Of a stretch of DNA of 64,000 nucleotides, positions 22,401 through 34,302 are shown in pieces. The stretch comes from Sordariomycetes sp. S80-01Y (Eukaryota; Ascomycota; Sordariomycetes), in the NCBI GenBank assembly GCA_037042185.1, contig JAXQJY010000029.1:992001-1056000 (forward strand), written 5' to 3'. Each line of letters opens with the position of its first letter. Within the stretch, counting starts at the first letter, position 1. The position numbers and the translations under genes are program-made. The notes under the pieces were generated by a model. The model was not told the DNA's origin. It saw only the letters and a list, made by a program, of their open reading frames with translations, and searched no databases.

Positions 22401-25324
22401 CCTTCAGTGTAATGGTGCACAAACTTCAGGACTTGCTCAGTAGGTCGGAGCATTTCGAAGTTATCACGGCACAGTCCAACACCTTTGATGGCAGCCGCAG
22501 CAGTCCGGCTTCGATGCTGGGGAAGCAAATTCGCCTGCGCCTAACGGCAGATGACGACTCAGACATTCCGAAGTCGTACCGGAACATCATGGTTTCGATC
22601 CACGCCATCGCGACGTTCAAGTCACTCGATGAGTACCTCAGACCTCGTATTAGCCTGACCGACCGAACACGTGGCAGCGGCTCCCGACGATCAGAGTTAT
22701 CATCTACGAGGGATGGTCTGCAGCGAGCTTTAGCTGCAATGGCTGGCGCTGGTGGTTTGCCGTTGAGCAGTTCCGCCGCGGCCAGGCTTGGTGAAAGGGG
22801 GTCCCTCAGCAGCCTTTTTGCTGCTGCTGGAGGTTCCCCACCCCCACCGCCCCCGGCTACGGGTGCCCCGACCCCCTCGAGCTCACGTTCCGCTCGCAAG
22901 TCCTCCAAGAAGCCTGTGCCAGGACTTGAGACGGCCACCCCTCAGGCCTCTCAACCGGAGTCATCACAAGATCAGGGAGTACTGAGAAGATCCTCCCGTC
23001 AACGCCCGACCGAAGAGACGCCGGTGCGTACCAGGCCTCCCCCGACTAGTGACGAAACCCCTCAAGACACTTTGGAATGCGCAGATGAGAAGCAACTCAC
23101 GGATGAAGATGACGACATTGGTGAAGAGAGCGCACTGGACGCCATCGTAGGCGAGCTGCAGGAGGATATGGGCGAAGAACAGCCAGCAGCCGACCCTTCA
23201 GCTGTGAACATGGAAATCGCCACCGGCGGCAAGGTGACGGCGCGCAAGGAAGATGGAGAGCGCGTTTCCACGCCGGCTGGTGCGAGTTCAAGTACCCGTC
23301 CAGCTCAGCCTGCGGGCGTAGGCCAGCGTACACCTACGCCAGGGTCATCCTACAGGTCAATGTCTTACGCTCGGGCGATCCAATCGACGCCTCAGGACTG
23401 GCATATTCAGTTCAGCCTGGATGACAAGGTGGTTCCGAACGAAACCACGATCTACCGTGCGGTGCACAATCGAAGCCTCTCTACTGATCACCCGCTTCGG
23501 AGCGTTTGGTCTGCGACTTATACGGTCAAGTTCAAGAGAATCCAAGGGCCCCCTCCTACCGAGCCGTCCTCACCAACAATCAACACAGACATTGATGGTG
23601 AAGGTGAAAAGGGTATGCCCGCATCCCTCACTAACCACCCAACCACTGCGTCCATCCTCCAGCTGTTGAACGTTCTCCACGACTTGAACGCCAACATTGA
23701 GGATGTTCTCATCGAGAAGCGCAATACTAGTGACATAAACTTGCACAGAGAGCCTTTGTCGCAATTCGTCAATACCAAGCTCACTGCCAAGCTCAACCGC
23801 CAGCTCGAGGAGCCTTTGATCGTGGCGAGCAACTGCCTCCCCGGATGGTCTGAGGATCTCGCACGGCTTTACCCGTTCCTTTTCCCCTTTGAGACTCGCC
23901 ACCTCTTCCTTCAATGTACTTCGTTCGGCTACGCTCGATCCATGCAAAGATGGCAGAGCACACAGAGCAATGAAGACAGCCGTCGAGACCGCATGAATGA
24001 TCGTCCTTACCTTGGCAGGTTGCAGAGGCAGAAAGTACGTATTTCGCGCTCGAAGCTCCTTGAATCGGCCCTGAAGGTCATGGATCTCTATGGTGCTTCG
24101 CAGAGTATCCTGGAAGTTGAGTACTTCGAAGAAGTTGGTACCGGTCTAGGGCCTACCCTCGAGTTCTATTCATCGGCGTCGCTAGAATTCTCAAAGAAGA
24201 AGAACATGCTCTGGCGCGACAACGATTCTACAGCTACCACCGAATACGTATCTGGACAATCTGGGCTCTTCCCGCGTCCTCTCAGCGAACAGGAGGCATC
24301 GTCTCCAAATGGAGAGCGCATACTTCACCTCTTTAAGATGCTTGGCAAGTTCGTCGCCCGGTCTATGATCGACTCTCGCATCATCGATATGCACTTCAAC
24401 CCAGTCTTCTTCCGCATCGGTGAGGCAGCCTCGTCCGGGGTCAAACCATCTCTCGCTTCCGTGAAGATGGTCGATCCTGGGCTGGCCCGATCCCTCATGA
24501 CCATCAAGCAATTCGCCTTGGCCAAGAAGGAAATCGACGAGGACACCAGCCGTACTCCAGCGGAGAGGACAGCTGCCTTGGAGAACATCGCTATCGATGG
24601 TGTTACCTTGGACGATCTCTGTCTCGACTTCACTCTCCCCGGCTATCCTGCCATCGAGCTCGAAGAAGGGGGAGCCCAGAAGCGTGTCACCATAACCAAT
24701 GTCGGTACCTACCTTGAGAAGGTTGTTGACGCTACGCTTGGATCTGGCGTTCGACGCCAGGTCGACGCTTTCAGAGCTGGGTTCTCGATGGTTTTCCCTT
24801 ATTCCGCCCTCAGCGCTTTCACTCCCGAGGAGCTGGTTAGCCTCTTTGGCCGCGCCGACGAGGATTGGTCACTAGAAAGTAAGTTATTATGGCTTCCCCA
24901 AGAAGTTGATCCTAACAAATCGCAGCCCTCCTTGACTCTATCAAGGCTGATCACGGGTTTAACATGGACAGCAAGAGTGTGCGCAACTTACTGCAGCTGA
25001 TGAGCACCTTTGATGTCAACCAACGCCGCGACTTCTTGCAGTTCACCACCGGCAGTCCAAAATTGCCAATTGGAGGTGCGTCTTTCGTTGAGGATACGCA
25101 CTTGAATAACAGCTGACCCTTTCGCAGGCTTCAGGAGTTTGACCCCGATGTTTACGGTAGTCTGCAAGCCCAGCGAGGAGCCCTTCACGTCCGACGACTA
25201 CTTGCCTAGTGTCATGACGTGTGTGAACTACCTCAAGCTGCCTGACTACAGCTCCATCGAAGCGATGAACAAGCAGCTATCTAAGGCTATGAAGGAAGGT
25301 CAAGGCGCCTTCCACCTCTCATAA
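19440..25324 (+). CDS. UFD4: HECT-type E3 ubiquitin ligase UFD4 (TRIP12 family)
   Basis: Ufd4/TRIP12 assembles polyubiquitin chains in the ubiquitin-fusion-degradation and Arg/N-degron pathways. Five exons (19440-19765, 19819-19919, 19968-24878, 24926-25075, 25128-25324) join in frame to 1894 residues. The N-terminus is Ser/Thr/Arg-rich with a nuclear-localisation-like run (RRSKRQK). An acidic block follows ([14 protein letters not shown]), then armadillo-type repeats from about residue 200 ([47 protein letters not shown]). A long acidic, disordered middle precedes the HECT domain in the last 400 or so residues ([33 protein letters not shown]). The catalytic cysteine is Cys1861 in [13 protein letters not shown], encoded by the last exon and 33 residues from the C-terminus, as usual for the family. 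Confidence 0.95.
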
Positions 25325-26012
25325 GACAGACGCAGGGAAAACAGGGGATGGAATGCGCCTGTGTCGCGACGACAAGAAGCAAAATGATAGACCTACACCA
25401 GCCAATGGAGTGGGTTCTAATTCCAACGACCTAGCATGATGAATGACGCGGAGGACGGATAGATGGTTTGTCTTTGCAGTTTCGGCATTCCGGGGGTCGT
25501 ACGGCGCAAGTTTTTGCCTAATGGAAGGGCCGTCATGATTTCCACAAGACCCGGGAACTAAGGGCATTTGTTGCAGTGTTCAGTAAGGGTAGTTATAGAC
25601 TGGAATGAGCATAATAGGAGTTGTGGTTTCTTCAGCATTGAAGATGCGTCCGGCTTACCAATAGCAAGCATGGGGCTTTGCGCTCGTCCTGGGCGTTCGA
25701 TGCTCGGGACCAGCTACTCTCAAAACGTCACGGGATTACCGTGCGCACCATTCACATCGGAAGATATGTGTTGCGGCAAAGTACGACCGATGGATCTTGA
25801 GCATGTAGTGCCCTTATTCGGGAGCGTAACCAGTCGGGCTATGGCGTTCAACTCATGAATTGGCCCCTCAGATATCTCCCTAATAACAGCAAACAACGCT
25901 TATTCTGAAACTCCGTCATAAAATCGTTGTCATAATCGTCAGGAACATACGCTCGCTAAGTAAAACCTATAACGCCTGGCCATCTTCCCTTTAGTTCCCT
26001 TCCCTTCGCCTT
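25325..26012. other. Intergenic region between convergent genes
   Basis: UFD4 and the minus-strand gene converge here, so this is 3' sequence for both. Nothing else stands out. Confidence 0.45.
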
Positions 26013-29000
26013 TCAACCGTCCCAACCACCTTCATCCCGGGAAAGACTATCAGGCAGCATCTGACTCTTCGTTAGAAGCTGGCTGCTCCTCAACCGTTCG
26101 CATTGACTCAAGGAGATCAGGAAGGGCGGGCTCGAATCCGACCCAGGGAATGCCAGGTCGCTGCTGTTCGAGTCTGGCGGCAGCATCGCCGTCTTCGTCC
26201 CTTGAGGACGCAGCCGGTGGATAGCGGGCGAAGTTGCAGCGGGGAGGTGCTGACTCTCGTCAGACGTCTTCTCGGGCGTTGAGGCTTGGGATGCGGTGGT
26301 GGCTTGGCTAGGACGCACCGTGCGTTGACGCGGGGGTGATAGAGGGATCGAGTCGACGTTATAGGTTGGTGGCGGAGCCGAGGGTCGTTCCTTTAACGGC
26401 GTTGAGGGGCAGAGGATTTCGTCGGCCGAAGCCTTCTTGTGAGATGCCTGCTCTGAGAGGAGTTGGGCCTCGGCAGCTTCAGATACGGAGAAGCTGCTGT
26501 CAGGATTGGGTGTCTGCTTTCGTGGTGTAGCTGTTTTCGGTAGCTCGGGGACAGAGTCTTCTTCCTCCCGTGCCTGTGTCGCGTCGTCCTCCTGCTCGTT
26601 GACTTGCGTAAGTTGCGTTTCAGGACCAGTCTCCCCATCCAGGGGGAACAGTGCTTGTCGGAGGTTGGCGAGCAACTGCGCAACCGGTCCGGGGTCGAGG
26701 TACGTGTACCTGTCCACCTTCTCCCAGATGAACCCCTCCTGCATCAGATCTTCCTCGTACATGGGATTGTTCAGCTCGAAGACCTGAGGGATGAAGTACC
26801 GCCACGTCTTCTGCCCGCTGGGGTGAGAAGACTCGGTCTCAAGCTCTGCGCACGCGCCGTACCGTATGACTTCCCGGTTCTCGAAAAGCCATAAGCGTAC
26901 AACCTGCGAGGGGACTTTGAGAGGAAGGGTCAGGTGAAGCGAGTGGCCGCTGACGAGTGGGGCGAGCGAGGAGGTAGCGACGGGAAGGATTATGTCGCTG
27001 CGAGACCCAGGGTGTCCCATGGCCTGGATTGTAGCCAGCGGAATGCGCTGGGATTCGATAGGTTGGGTTTGCGAAGACGGTGGGAGGTTCCGCATGGGCT
27101 TGCGCATGGGTTTCTGCCTCTTTGGCTCTGTGGCTTTCTGCGGTGAAGACGCTTGTGGCGAAGTATGTGGTGTCTCAGCCGACCTCGAACGCTCATGAGA
27201 AGTGCCAGATGGGAAAGGATCGTCTTTCGAGGATTCGATTTCTTTCCAGATACCCTGGGTCTCTTCACCAGCAAAATCATCGTCGTCGGCGTCTTGACTG
27301 TTCACTGAAAGAGCTCGGGGCTTGGGAGTTCCAGCTGTTCGTGGATGGCAGACCGGCTGCCCTACCTCGGACTCGACATCTCCTTCTTGCGTTGCCGTCA
27401 CTCTATCTTCGGTTGCAGTGGGAGGGGGATCTGGTGTAGGTATGAAAGCAGGCGTTGATTGGAAACGAACGACGGTACGAGGCGTTACGTCGTCTCGCTG
27501 CAATGTTTTGTCGATGTGGGTATATGGCTCCTCCTCCCCCTCTTCTTCTTGCGTTGAAGGTGCAGTCTCAGGGAAGGCCTCAAAATCGTAGCTGATCGAG
27601 AGCTCACCATCCTGCAACGTCTTTTCGATGTGGGTAAGCTCCTCGCTTTGCACCGCTGACGATGGCGGCAGCATTGTGCCAACACTTCCCGGCTGCTGAG
27701 TCTTGTCGACATAAGATTGTTGCTCCTCTCGACTGGCTCTAGATGGCGGTGATGACTGGAAGTCATAGTTGGGAATTGATTCAGGGTGTTGAGTCTGGTC
27801 GATATGAGTGAACTGCTGGCTTCCAACACCAGATGCCGATGGTTGAGACTTGCTGAGAGGGATCGACAGCTCTTTTGGATCTTCCGTCGTTCCGTTCAGC
27901 GGTTCTTGGTAAGTAGGGGTACTCCTCTCCTCATCCTGTTGAGGGACTGATCGATCGTCAGATTTTTCTGGCAGCGCTTGCGTTGTGCCTACAGCTTGGG
28001 CAAGATTGCGTCCGTAAACAAGACTGTCCTGCATGCCTAGTATGTCGTCGGGATCGCCGAATTCCACTGGTGCTTCAGCAGCATCCGGAGCAGTAGCCTT
28101 CTGAAGGTTGTCTTGGAGGGGTAGCTGAGGCTCGTCGTCCTCCACCCCGTCACCCCAGTCTTCCTCATCATCCGAATCCGGGATTTCAAACTTCCCACTG
28201 CTAAGCTTCCTCGGCGACCACCTCTTTGTGGGCGTAGCCGTAGATCTCTGACTTCTTTGTGAAGGCTTCTTCGTGGGTGTCTCGTTCTCCTTTCCAAATT
28301 TAAGAGGACGTTGCTTTCTCTGCGACTCTCGTTGTGAGGCACGCTTGGAAGGTGTCTCGTCGTTGCCAGCAACGACCTCTTCTGTGATGTCCTTTAGTGG
28401 CGTACTCTTGGTTGGACTCTTCTTGCTGGGCGTCGTTATAGACAGTGACTCCCAGCCCGCTGTGCTATAAGAGTCCTGAATCACCAAGTTCGGTGCTTTC
28501 CCCGCAGCCTCTGTGATAAGCTCTTTTTCTTGCGTACACTTTGATGGTGAAGGCTTGTTGGTTTCGGGGGCCCCATAGCGAGCAAGCATTCGATTTGACA
28601 GAGGCGTGCCACTTTGACTAGATGAGGGAACCTCCCAAATGCTTCCCCCAGTCCTTTGCTTCGTTGGAGTTGAAGGCCCAGCAGCAGCTGCCAACGGTGC
28701 CTTGCCCTTTCTCTTCAGCGCTGGCGAAACACGTCTGCTCGGACTATCACGCGCAGGAGCATGAATTTTCGTCCTTGTAGTTGGGCTATCAGCCTCCTTC
28801 AACCACTCTTCAAATCCCTCTCCTTCTTCTTCGTCTTCCGAGTCTCGAACCATTGCCAACATGTCCCTTCCGACAAATTGTGTCAGAGTCTGGGTATGAT
28901 ACGCACTGGCGCTCGGCGCATCACCGAGTGTCTTTCTCCGGCTCTTTCCCTTGTCTTGCTTGAGGCGTGCCTGCTCAGTGGTATCGCCAAGGGTCCGTCG

Positions 29001-29444
29001 CCGTTTGCTCGGATTGCCCTTCGCTCGCATGCGCTTGCGCTTCGTGCTTGAGATTGGCTCTTCGTCTTCGTCCTCCTCCTCATGATTGTCATTCTCCTTC
29101 TCTTCTTCGCTATCGCTGAATTCGATATTCGATCCCTCAAAACTAGCAGACACCCAGTCAATTTGCGTCAGAGTCTTCTGCTTTGGGTCACGCCGGGAGC
29201 CATGTCTGTGCGAGGCTTTCTTCGACGTTGATACAGAGGCTATCGGGGTCGAAGACGAAGGGTGCGATAATTCGGCATCCTCGCCTGCATCTTCAACTTG
29301 GTCCGCTTTCGGGGTGCCTTTCTTCTTCGAATATGTCTTCACAACTTTTCGTCGAGGTGGAAATGTGACTTGGTGAAGAGTCGGTGAAGTGTTGTAAATA
29401 CGGCTTGGTGGGGGCTTCCCACTTGAGCGAGTCGTGGGTGGCAT
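26013..29444 (-). CDS. Large SQ/TQ-rich nuclear-type protein with an ASCH-like domain, function unknown
   Basis: From the ATG at 29444 the protein has 1143 residues without introns. It begins MPPTTRSSGKPPPSRIYNTS and is basic, with candidate nuclear localisation signals (TKRKRMRAKG, PSKRRRTLG) and acidic runs (EEEKENDNHEEEDEDEE). It is rich in Ser/Thr-Gln sites. At about residues 545-650 a degenerate motif of the type THIDKTLQ recurs four times. At about 795-935 there is a folded domain: RIPLATIQAMG, SDIILPV, LVSGHSLHLTLPLKVPSQV, RLWLFENREVIRYGACAEL. Its strand order and length resemble ASCH/PUA-like RNA- or modified-base-binding domains; this is inference by eye. The frame continues upstream to a possible ATG at 29642, but the chosen start has the more protein-like N-terminus. 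I cannot name a function. Confidence 0.8.
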   Translation of the reverse strand: MPPTTRSSGKPPPSRIYNTSPTLHQVTFPPRRKVVKTYSKKKGTPKADQVEDAGEDAELSHPSSSTPIASVSTSKKASHRHGSRRDPKQKTLTQIDWVSASFEGSNIEFSDSEEEKENDNHEEEDEDEEPISSTKRKRMRAKGNPSKRRRTLGDTTEQARLKQDKGKSRRKTLGDAPSASAYHTQTLTQFVGRDMLAMVRDSEDEEEGEGFEEWLKEADSPTTRTKIHAPARDSPSRRVSPALKRKGKAPLAAAAGPSTPTKQRTGGSIWEVPSSSQSGTPLSNRMLARYGAPETNKPSPSKCTQEKELITEAAGKAPNLVIQDSYSTAGWESLSITTPSKKSPTKSTPLKDITEEVVAGNDETPSKRASQRESQRKQRPLKFGKENETPTKKPSQRSQRSTATPTKRWSPRKLSSGKFEIPDSDDEEDWGDGVEDDEPQLPLQDNLQKATAPDAAEAPVEFGDPDDILGMQDSLVYGRNLAQAVGTTQALPEKSDDRSVPQQDEERSTPTYQEPLNGTTEDPKELSIPLSKSQPSASGVGSQQFTHIDQTQHPESIPNYDFQSSPPSRASREEQQSYVDKTQQPGSVGTMLPPSSAVQSEELTHIEKTLQDGELSISYDFEAFPETAPSTQEEEGEEEPYTHIDKTLQRDDVTPRTVVRFQSTPAFIPTPDPPPTATEDRVTATQEGDVESEVGQPVCHPRTAGTPKPRALSVNSQDADDDDFAGEETQGIWKEIESSKDDPFPSGTSHERSRSAETPHTSPQASSPQKATEPKRQKPMRKPMRNLPPSSQTQPIESQRIPLATIQAMGHPGSRSDIILPVATSSLAPLVSGHSLHLTLPLKVPSQVVRLWLFENREVIRYGACAELETESSHPSGQKTWRYFIPQVFELNNPMYEEDLMQEGFIWEKVDRYTYLDPGPVAQLLANLRQALFPLDGETGPETQLTQVNEQEDDATQAREEEDSVPELPKTATPRKQTPNPDSSFSVSEAAEAQLLSEQASHKKASADEILCPSTPLKERPSAPPPTYNVDSIPLSPPRQRTVRPSQATTASQASTPEKTSDESQHLPAATSPAIHRLRPQGTKTAMLPPDSNSSDLAFPGSDSSPPFLISLSQCERLRSSQLLTKSQMLPDSLSRDEGGWDG

Positions 29445-29889
29445 CGTGCCGAAATTCGCATCGAATCGATCAGCTTTTAGGGAAAGCGAAGCGTGCGGAT
29501 CGAGATCGTCTAATAGTTCGTCTTGCAAAGGTGTACTGGTGTGCTGGTGGCGATCTGAAGTGATGTGACTGTAGTCTAGACTCGAGGGTCGATGCGAGAC
29601 GCGTCGCGTAAATTGGTTTTGCCCATCCACGTGTGGCAACATGACGTAGCGCGTCTTAGGCAGCGACACCAGGTCACGGGACAATCCCAAATCACAACTT
29701 GCATACCTGAGTCAAGGATGCCGTGGGCAGTGATGGCAAATTATGGACATTCCCTGATCGGCTTGATCTCGAAGACTTTTTCTGTTTACTCTCAATATCA
29801 TGATTCCCTCTCTAGGTTGTTTCCTGAACGCCCCACTGACCCACTAACAAGTCGTGTAAGTCGTAAGCGTGCTAGGTAGATGAGCAGGT
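29445..29889. other. Upstream flank of the ASCH-like gene
   Basis: This holds the promoter and leader of the minus-strand ASCH-like gene (or up to 66 extra codons if the upstream ATG is used) and the 3' flank of the next minus-strand gene. No other gene seen. Confidence 0.4.
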
Positions 29890-31026
29890 TCAGTCAATCA
29901 TCACAACATCCCTCTTCCAAAGAATCTTCAGTACCGTGCTCGGCATCCCAAAAATTATAATATCCTGGATGATCTCGCCCAATCCCATTACCCCAAACTC
30001 GAAGACTCCAGCCCGATGCGCCAACGTCACAGCCCAAACCACACCCGCCGAGGCACCGCAGTAGTAATCCCACTGCAAAAATTGTATGCTCGCCTGCGCA
30101 ATACTACACGATCCATACCAATGGACGCCATGCGGAATAAAAGTGTCCAAAAGTGCAGGTTGCTGGACTAGTGCGCCGGAGGAAAGGTAAGGCCAGAGGA
30201 AGGTGATTATAATGGTCGCCCAATGTGTCAGGGCGCCGAACGCTATAGAGAATGTATAGATTTGATTAATTCCTTCAAGATCAGATTTGGCTTTTTGCTT
30301 GCCCAGAGGCGATGGGGTGAGAGGGTGCATTTTGGCGAAGATTTGGAAGAAGAAGACGACATAGATGGGGAAGGGTTGCCACAGCGCGAGGAAAATTTGA
30401 TGAAGATCCTCTGAGACGTGGAGGAGCTGTAGTCCTGAAGGAAGAACATAACCCAAGGCTATGGCTGGGATGAAAACTCTCGATTGAAGCTTGCTCGGGC
30501 TTCGAGGCCGCAGGTCCGGAGGCGAGTGAGACGATAAAAGGAGATCCGTAATGTAGTATACGGGCATGACAACGCCGTAACCAAAAGCCTGCATGGCAAT
30601 CATCCAAGTTGTCGCCCTATTCATTATCAACCAAATCACTTATTCGCATCCAACCCAAGGAGCTTACCAGGTCAACGCCCAAGTCTTGCCCTTCCTCATG
30701 CCCTCGACTATCATCAACGTCAAGTGAGCGGGAATCTGGCCGGCGAAATGTGCAGAGAACAAGGTCAACTCTGGAATTTCCCACGTAAAGATGGGCATGA
30801 ACATGGTCAAAACTATGGTGAGAAATTTGTCGATCTGGGGGATGCTAGTGTAGGTCTTCCGAAGGCGGTCATCGTTTGGATCCAATACGGGAGCGATGAG
30901 GTCCGAGTAGGATATTCGACCGAGCTGCAAGTGCAAAGCGTCTAGAGCAAGGAGGAAAATAGCAAAAAGAACAGCCAACGACAGGATAGGCAATCCAAAC
31001 GGGGGAGAAGATGAACTTGTTTTCAT
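29890..31026 (-). CDS. Polytopic membrane protein (8-9 predicted TM helices), possible metabolite-cluster type
   Basis: Exons 30668-31026 and 29890-30616 (intron 51 nt, joined as LTWATTWMIAMQ) give 361 residues. Hydrophobic helices are visible at about residues 10-34, 68-86, 90-114, 121-146, 168-188, 195-220, 240-265, 295-315 and 325-350. No transporter motif is obvious. The neighbour across a shared 822-bp upstream region is a group A FAD monooxygenase. Similar polytopic proteins of about 350 residues accompany such enzymes in some fungal indole-diterpene and meroterpenoid clusters. That comparison is from memory and from context, not from an alignment. It could equally be a stand-alone membrane protein. 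Confidence 0.8.
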
Positions 31027-31848
31027 TATTGCGACTGGGAGAGTCCGAAGTGCGGTTGAACGTTAGTACGCTCGTGTCCGGCGAACCCTACATTATACGC
31101 TCTGTCCATGGGACCCCGAACTGCCCGCGGAGCCCGGTTCCCCGGTTCGCCGTTCGCACGTGGCTATTACGCCGAGCGAAAACGAACGGGGAGAATGAGG
31201 AAGACTTCGTTTTACGCGTTGATAGGCAGCTTTGTTCTGTCAACATGGCAGATCGATGCGTCATAGGGCTGACCCGCTCTCGGCCGAACAGGGCACGGGT
31301 TGCCGCAATTTGAACCGCTGTGCGAATGCGAGCCAGAATGCCGACAGCGTATGCGATCCCGCAAGCGAATCACGCTACCAGGTCTCAGCATCCCGCATCG
31401 AGCAGATACGTTCGCAATTACGTGTCTCTCATTGGCCCAAATGAGCCCAAGGCGCATTAGTCCCGACCAGAGGCGGCTATCCAACAGCGGCGCCTATTCG
31501 CGATCTATCAGGCAGTGAGGTCAGCATCGCTGCCGGTTGTACCGCGAGGACGATTTGTGAGTTGAGGTCGCACTGCGCCGGCGTGGCTTCGGTGCCCGTC
31601 CGAGTGCGATCTCACGGTGATGCGAGCTACGAGGAGTATTGGATGGCGCAGGCGATGTTCCAACGATATGTGACCTAGATAAAAAGGGCACCATGTCTGC
31701 TCGTAGACGACGTTGAATAGACCAAACCAAAGAACCTCGAACCCACAAAGAAGAAGCAGCTCATCGACGTTAAACTAATCACTTTCTATTCGATCAGACT
31801 TGTATTACGCACCACATAAAGCGGGAGACACCTCACGAAAGCATCAAC
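31027..31848. promoter_or_regulatory. Bidirectional upstream region of the membrane protein and FAD monooxygenase genes
   Basis: 822 bp between two divergent start codons, so both promoters lie here and co-regulation is possible. I see no clear repeated operator. Confidence 0.45.
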
Positions 31849-33304
31849 ATGGCAGCATCCACCACCTTCAGAGTCGTTGTGGTGGGCGGTGGTCCCGTAG
31901 GCCTTACAGCAGCCCACGCCTTTTCCCGCGCTGGGATCCCTTTCACCCTGCTCGAACGTCGCGAGAGCACCATAATAGATGCTGGCTCCAACCTCGTTCT
32001 TCTACCAGTCGGCATGCGAGCTCTTGGACAGCTTGGGTTGCTTGCGGACCTGGACAGGGTCAGCTCGGCGCTCCATGACATTAGACGAATCGACCATGAC
32101 GGAAAGAAAATGGGGAACTTGAAGTACTTTGAGTACAGCGAAGAGCAGTGAGTCCTTTACTTGGAACTCCGTATGAGCAATTAGCTAACGCAGCTGTAGG
32201 TTCGGCGTCTTGCCGAGAGTCTTCAGCCGTCATGACCTAACGAAGGTCCTTTACGAAACCCTTCCCCAATCCGCGAAAGACTCCATCCTCGTCGACAAGA
32301 AGGTTTCGGATATCAAGACTACACCTGAAGGTGTGAGCGTCTCCTGCTCAGACGGTACTTCTTATCCGGGGACTATTGTTGTCGGAGCAGACGGCGCTCA
32401 CAGCATGGTCCGCTCACGCATGCGGGACCTCGCCATCGAGGCCGACTACCCCGAGATCAACGAAGAACAACCATTCCTCACCACCTACCGCTGTATCTGG
32501 ATTCGGTTTCCGACAAACGCCTCGCCTCTCCTACACGAGGGTCTGACGTCCGAAACACACGGACCTGGCGCGGCTACGCAGCTGTTCGCCGGTGAAGAGA
32601 CAGGAGTGACTGGTGTATATGAGCGTTTACCCGCCCCGACTCGGGACAGGATTCGATATACCAAGGCGGATGAAAAAGATCTCATAAGGGAGTGGGGCCA
32701 TCTGCCACTGCTCAAAGGGGATGGAAAAGTACCCGATTTCACCCTGGCAGATGCCTATTGTACCAAAGTCTCATCTGGCCTCGTTTCCCTGGAAGAAGGC
32801 GTCGTCGACCACTGGTCTTTCGACTCCCACATCGTCCTCACCGGCGATTCAGCACATAAGGTAAGCAACCTCTCCATCTCTGGCGTTATTGCGGCTAAAC
32901 AGGATTCTCAGTATACACCTTCCACAGGCGGCGGCTGTAACAACGGCATCATTGATGTCGTGTCCCTCGCCAACGAGCTCCACAAGATCACCTGCTCTTC
33001 CCTGCAACCCAACCGTGGACAGATTCGTGAAGCATTCAGAGCGTACCAGGCGACACGATCTGCGACAGTGGCGGCGCTGTGCAAGGAGTCTGGCGATGTG
33101 ACCAACATGGCGACCTGGGGTACAGGAGTGCACAAGTTCCTTGACAAGTACATCGTGGGCCATGAGGCTGTGCAGAAGTGGTTGGTCAAAAAGGCGGCGG
33201 GTAGCGTGGCTAACACGCCGCGTTTCGATTTCGTGGTTGCGGATGAGAAGTTCAAGGGGAGCGTGCCTTGGCAGAAGCCAATGCCTACTGTTGTGAAGGC
33301 CTAA
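31849..33304 (+). CDS. Group A FAD-dependent monooxygenase
   Basis: Flavin monooxygenases of this class hydroxylate or epoxidise organic substrates using NAD(P)H and O2. Exons 31849-32147, 32200-32860 and 32912-33304 give 450 residues. The Rossmann FAD motif VVVVGGGPVGLTAAHAF lies at residues 9-25 with the acidic end ERRES, the DG motif VVGADGAHSMVRS follows in the middle, and GDSAHKYTPSTGGGCNNG is the second FAD-binding GD motif. The C-terminus has hydrophobic helices but no clear membrane anchor. Intron 2 is 51 nt without stops, so an unspliced message would insert 17 residues right inside the GD motif. The fold is like that of enzymes in fungal secondary-metabolite clusters, and an MFS exporter lies downstream. 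The substrate is unknown. Confidence 0.88.
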
Positions 33305-34302
33305 GGGCAGGGGACTCTAGGTTGGTATCATTGTTGCTTTTGGCAAATTGTCTTGTGTATAGGGAGTTTTTGCCTAATTTGAGATGTTTTGGGCTGCAAC
33401 CATTAGAGATGCTTCATCATTTAGAAGATGAGCCTTTTGTCATGAACATTTTACTTATCTGGTCTCGTCTTGTTCATCTTGTACTTAAAGTACAATCTTA
33501 TATCTAAAACTCTATCTGATCGAGTCACCAAACTTCTTTGGAGAGGCATGCTCGGGCTGAGGCCACAAGAGACGAAAAGATGGATGCCTCAATGTTATGC
33601 CAAGAGCAGGTCGACGGTCGAGGAGCTGGCGTGTGCAAGATTCACGAGGTAAGAATAGGGTTGAATGAGGATGAGAGACTCATGTTTGATGCTACTTAGG
33701 GGTTTAATTGATGATATGGGCAGAAACTACCTTCCAGAAAGTGGTTAGTCAACACCCCAGATTCGCACCTGCCCACATAGGATCGTACCGTACAGCGCCG
33801 ATAGGCACATAGGCAACTTCGGTGGTGATCGCAACGACCGCCACCTCTGGCGCCGCCGAATCGGAATTAGCGCCACCGCTGCTCTTGCTCAGGCGCGGCG
33901 CATCCCTAGCTCAGGTACTCTTCATTTAGGTGACCTTATTTGGAATTCTATGCACATATATGCACCGTTTGCTTACGACTGACAGTGCTGCTGATGGACA
34001 GTTGGCGTCTCGGTTCTGCCGCCAACGCCTCGTACCGTTTCAGGCGTACGAATTCGTCTGCTACCTGACATACTTTGTCTGACTCCGTACCTCGCGTGGT
34101 CCATCTATAGGAGCGCCTTGAAACACGCTCTTGGCTACGCGAATGACGAGCCTCCACACTAGAAGAGTTGAAGAGACCCAAGCAAGTCCTCACGAATGTA
34201 TCAGAAGATGCCAGAGGAGGGTTTTGAATGACGGGCCTGGTTTTTAATAGTATTTCCAATCTTGTTCTTCAGCATAGAAGGCCAATCCGAATGTGCAGTC
34301 AC
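33305..34302. other. Intergenic region between convergent genes
   Basis: About 1 kb of 3' sequence between the monooxygenase and the minus-strand transporter. Short ORFs only, with no recognisable protein. Confidence 0.45.
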
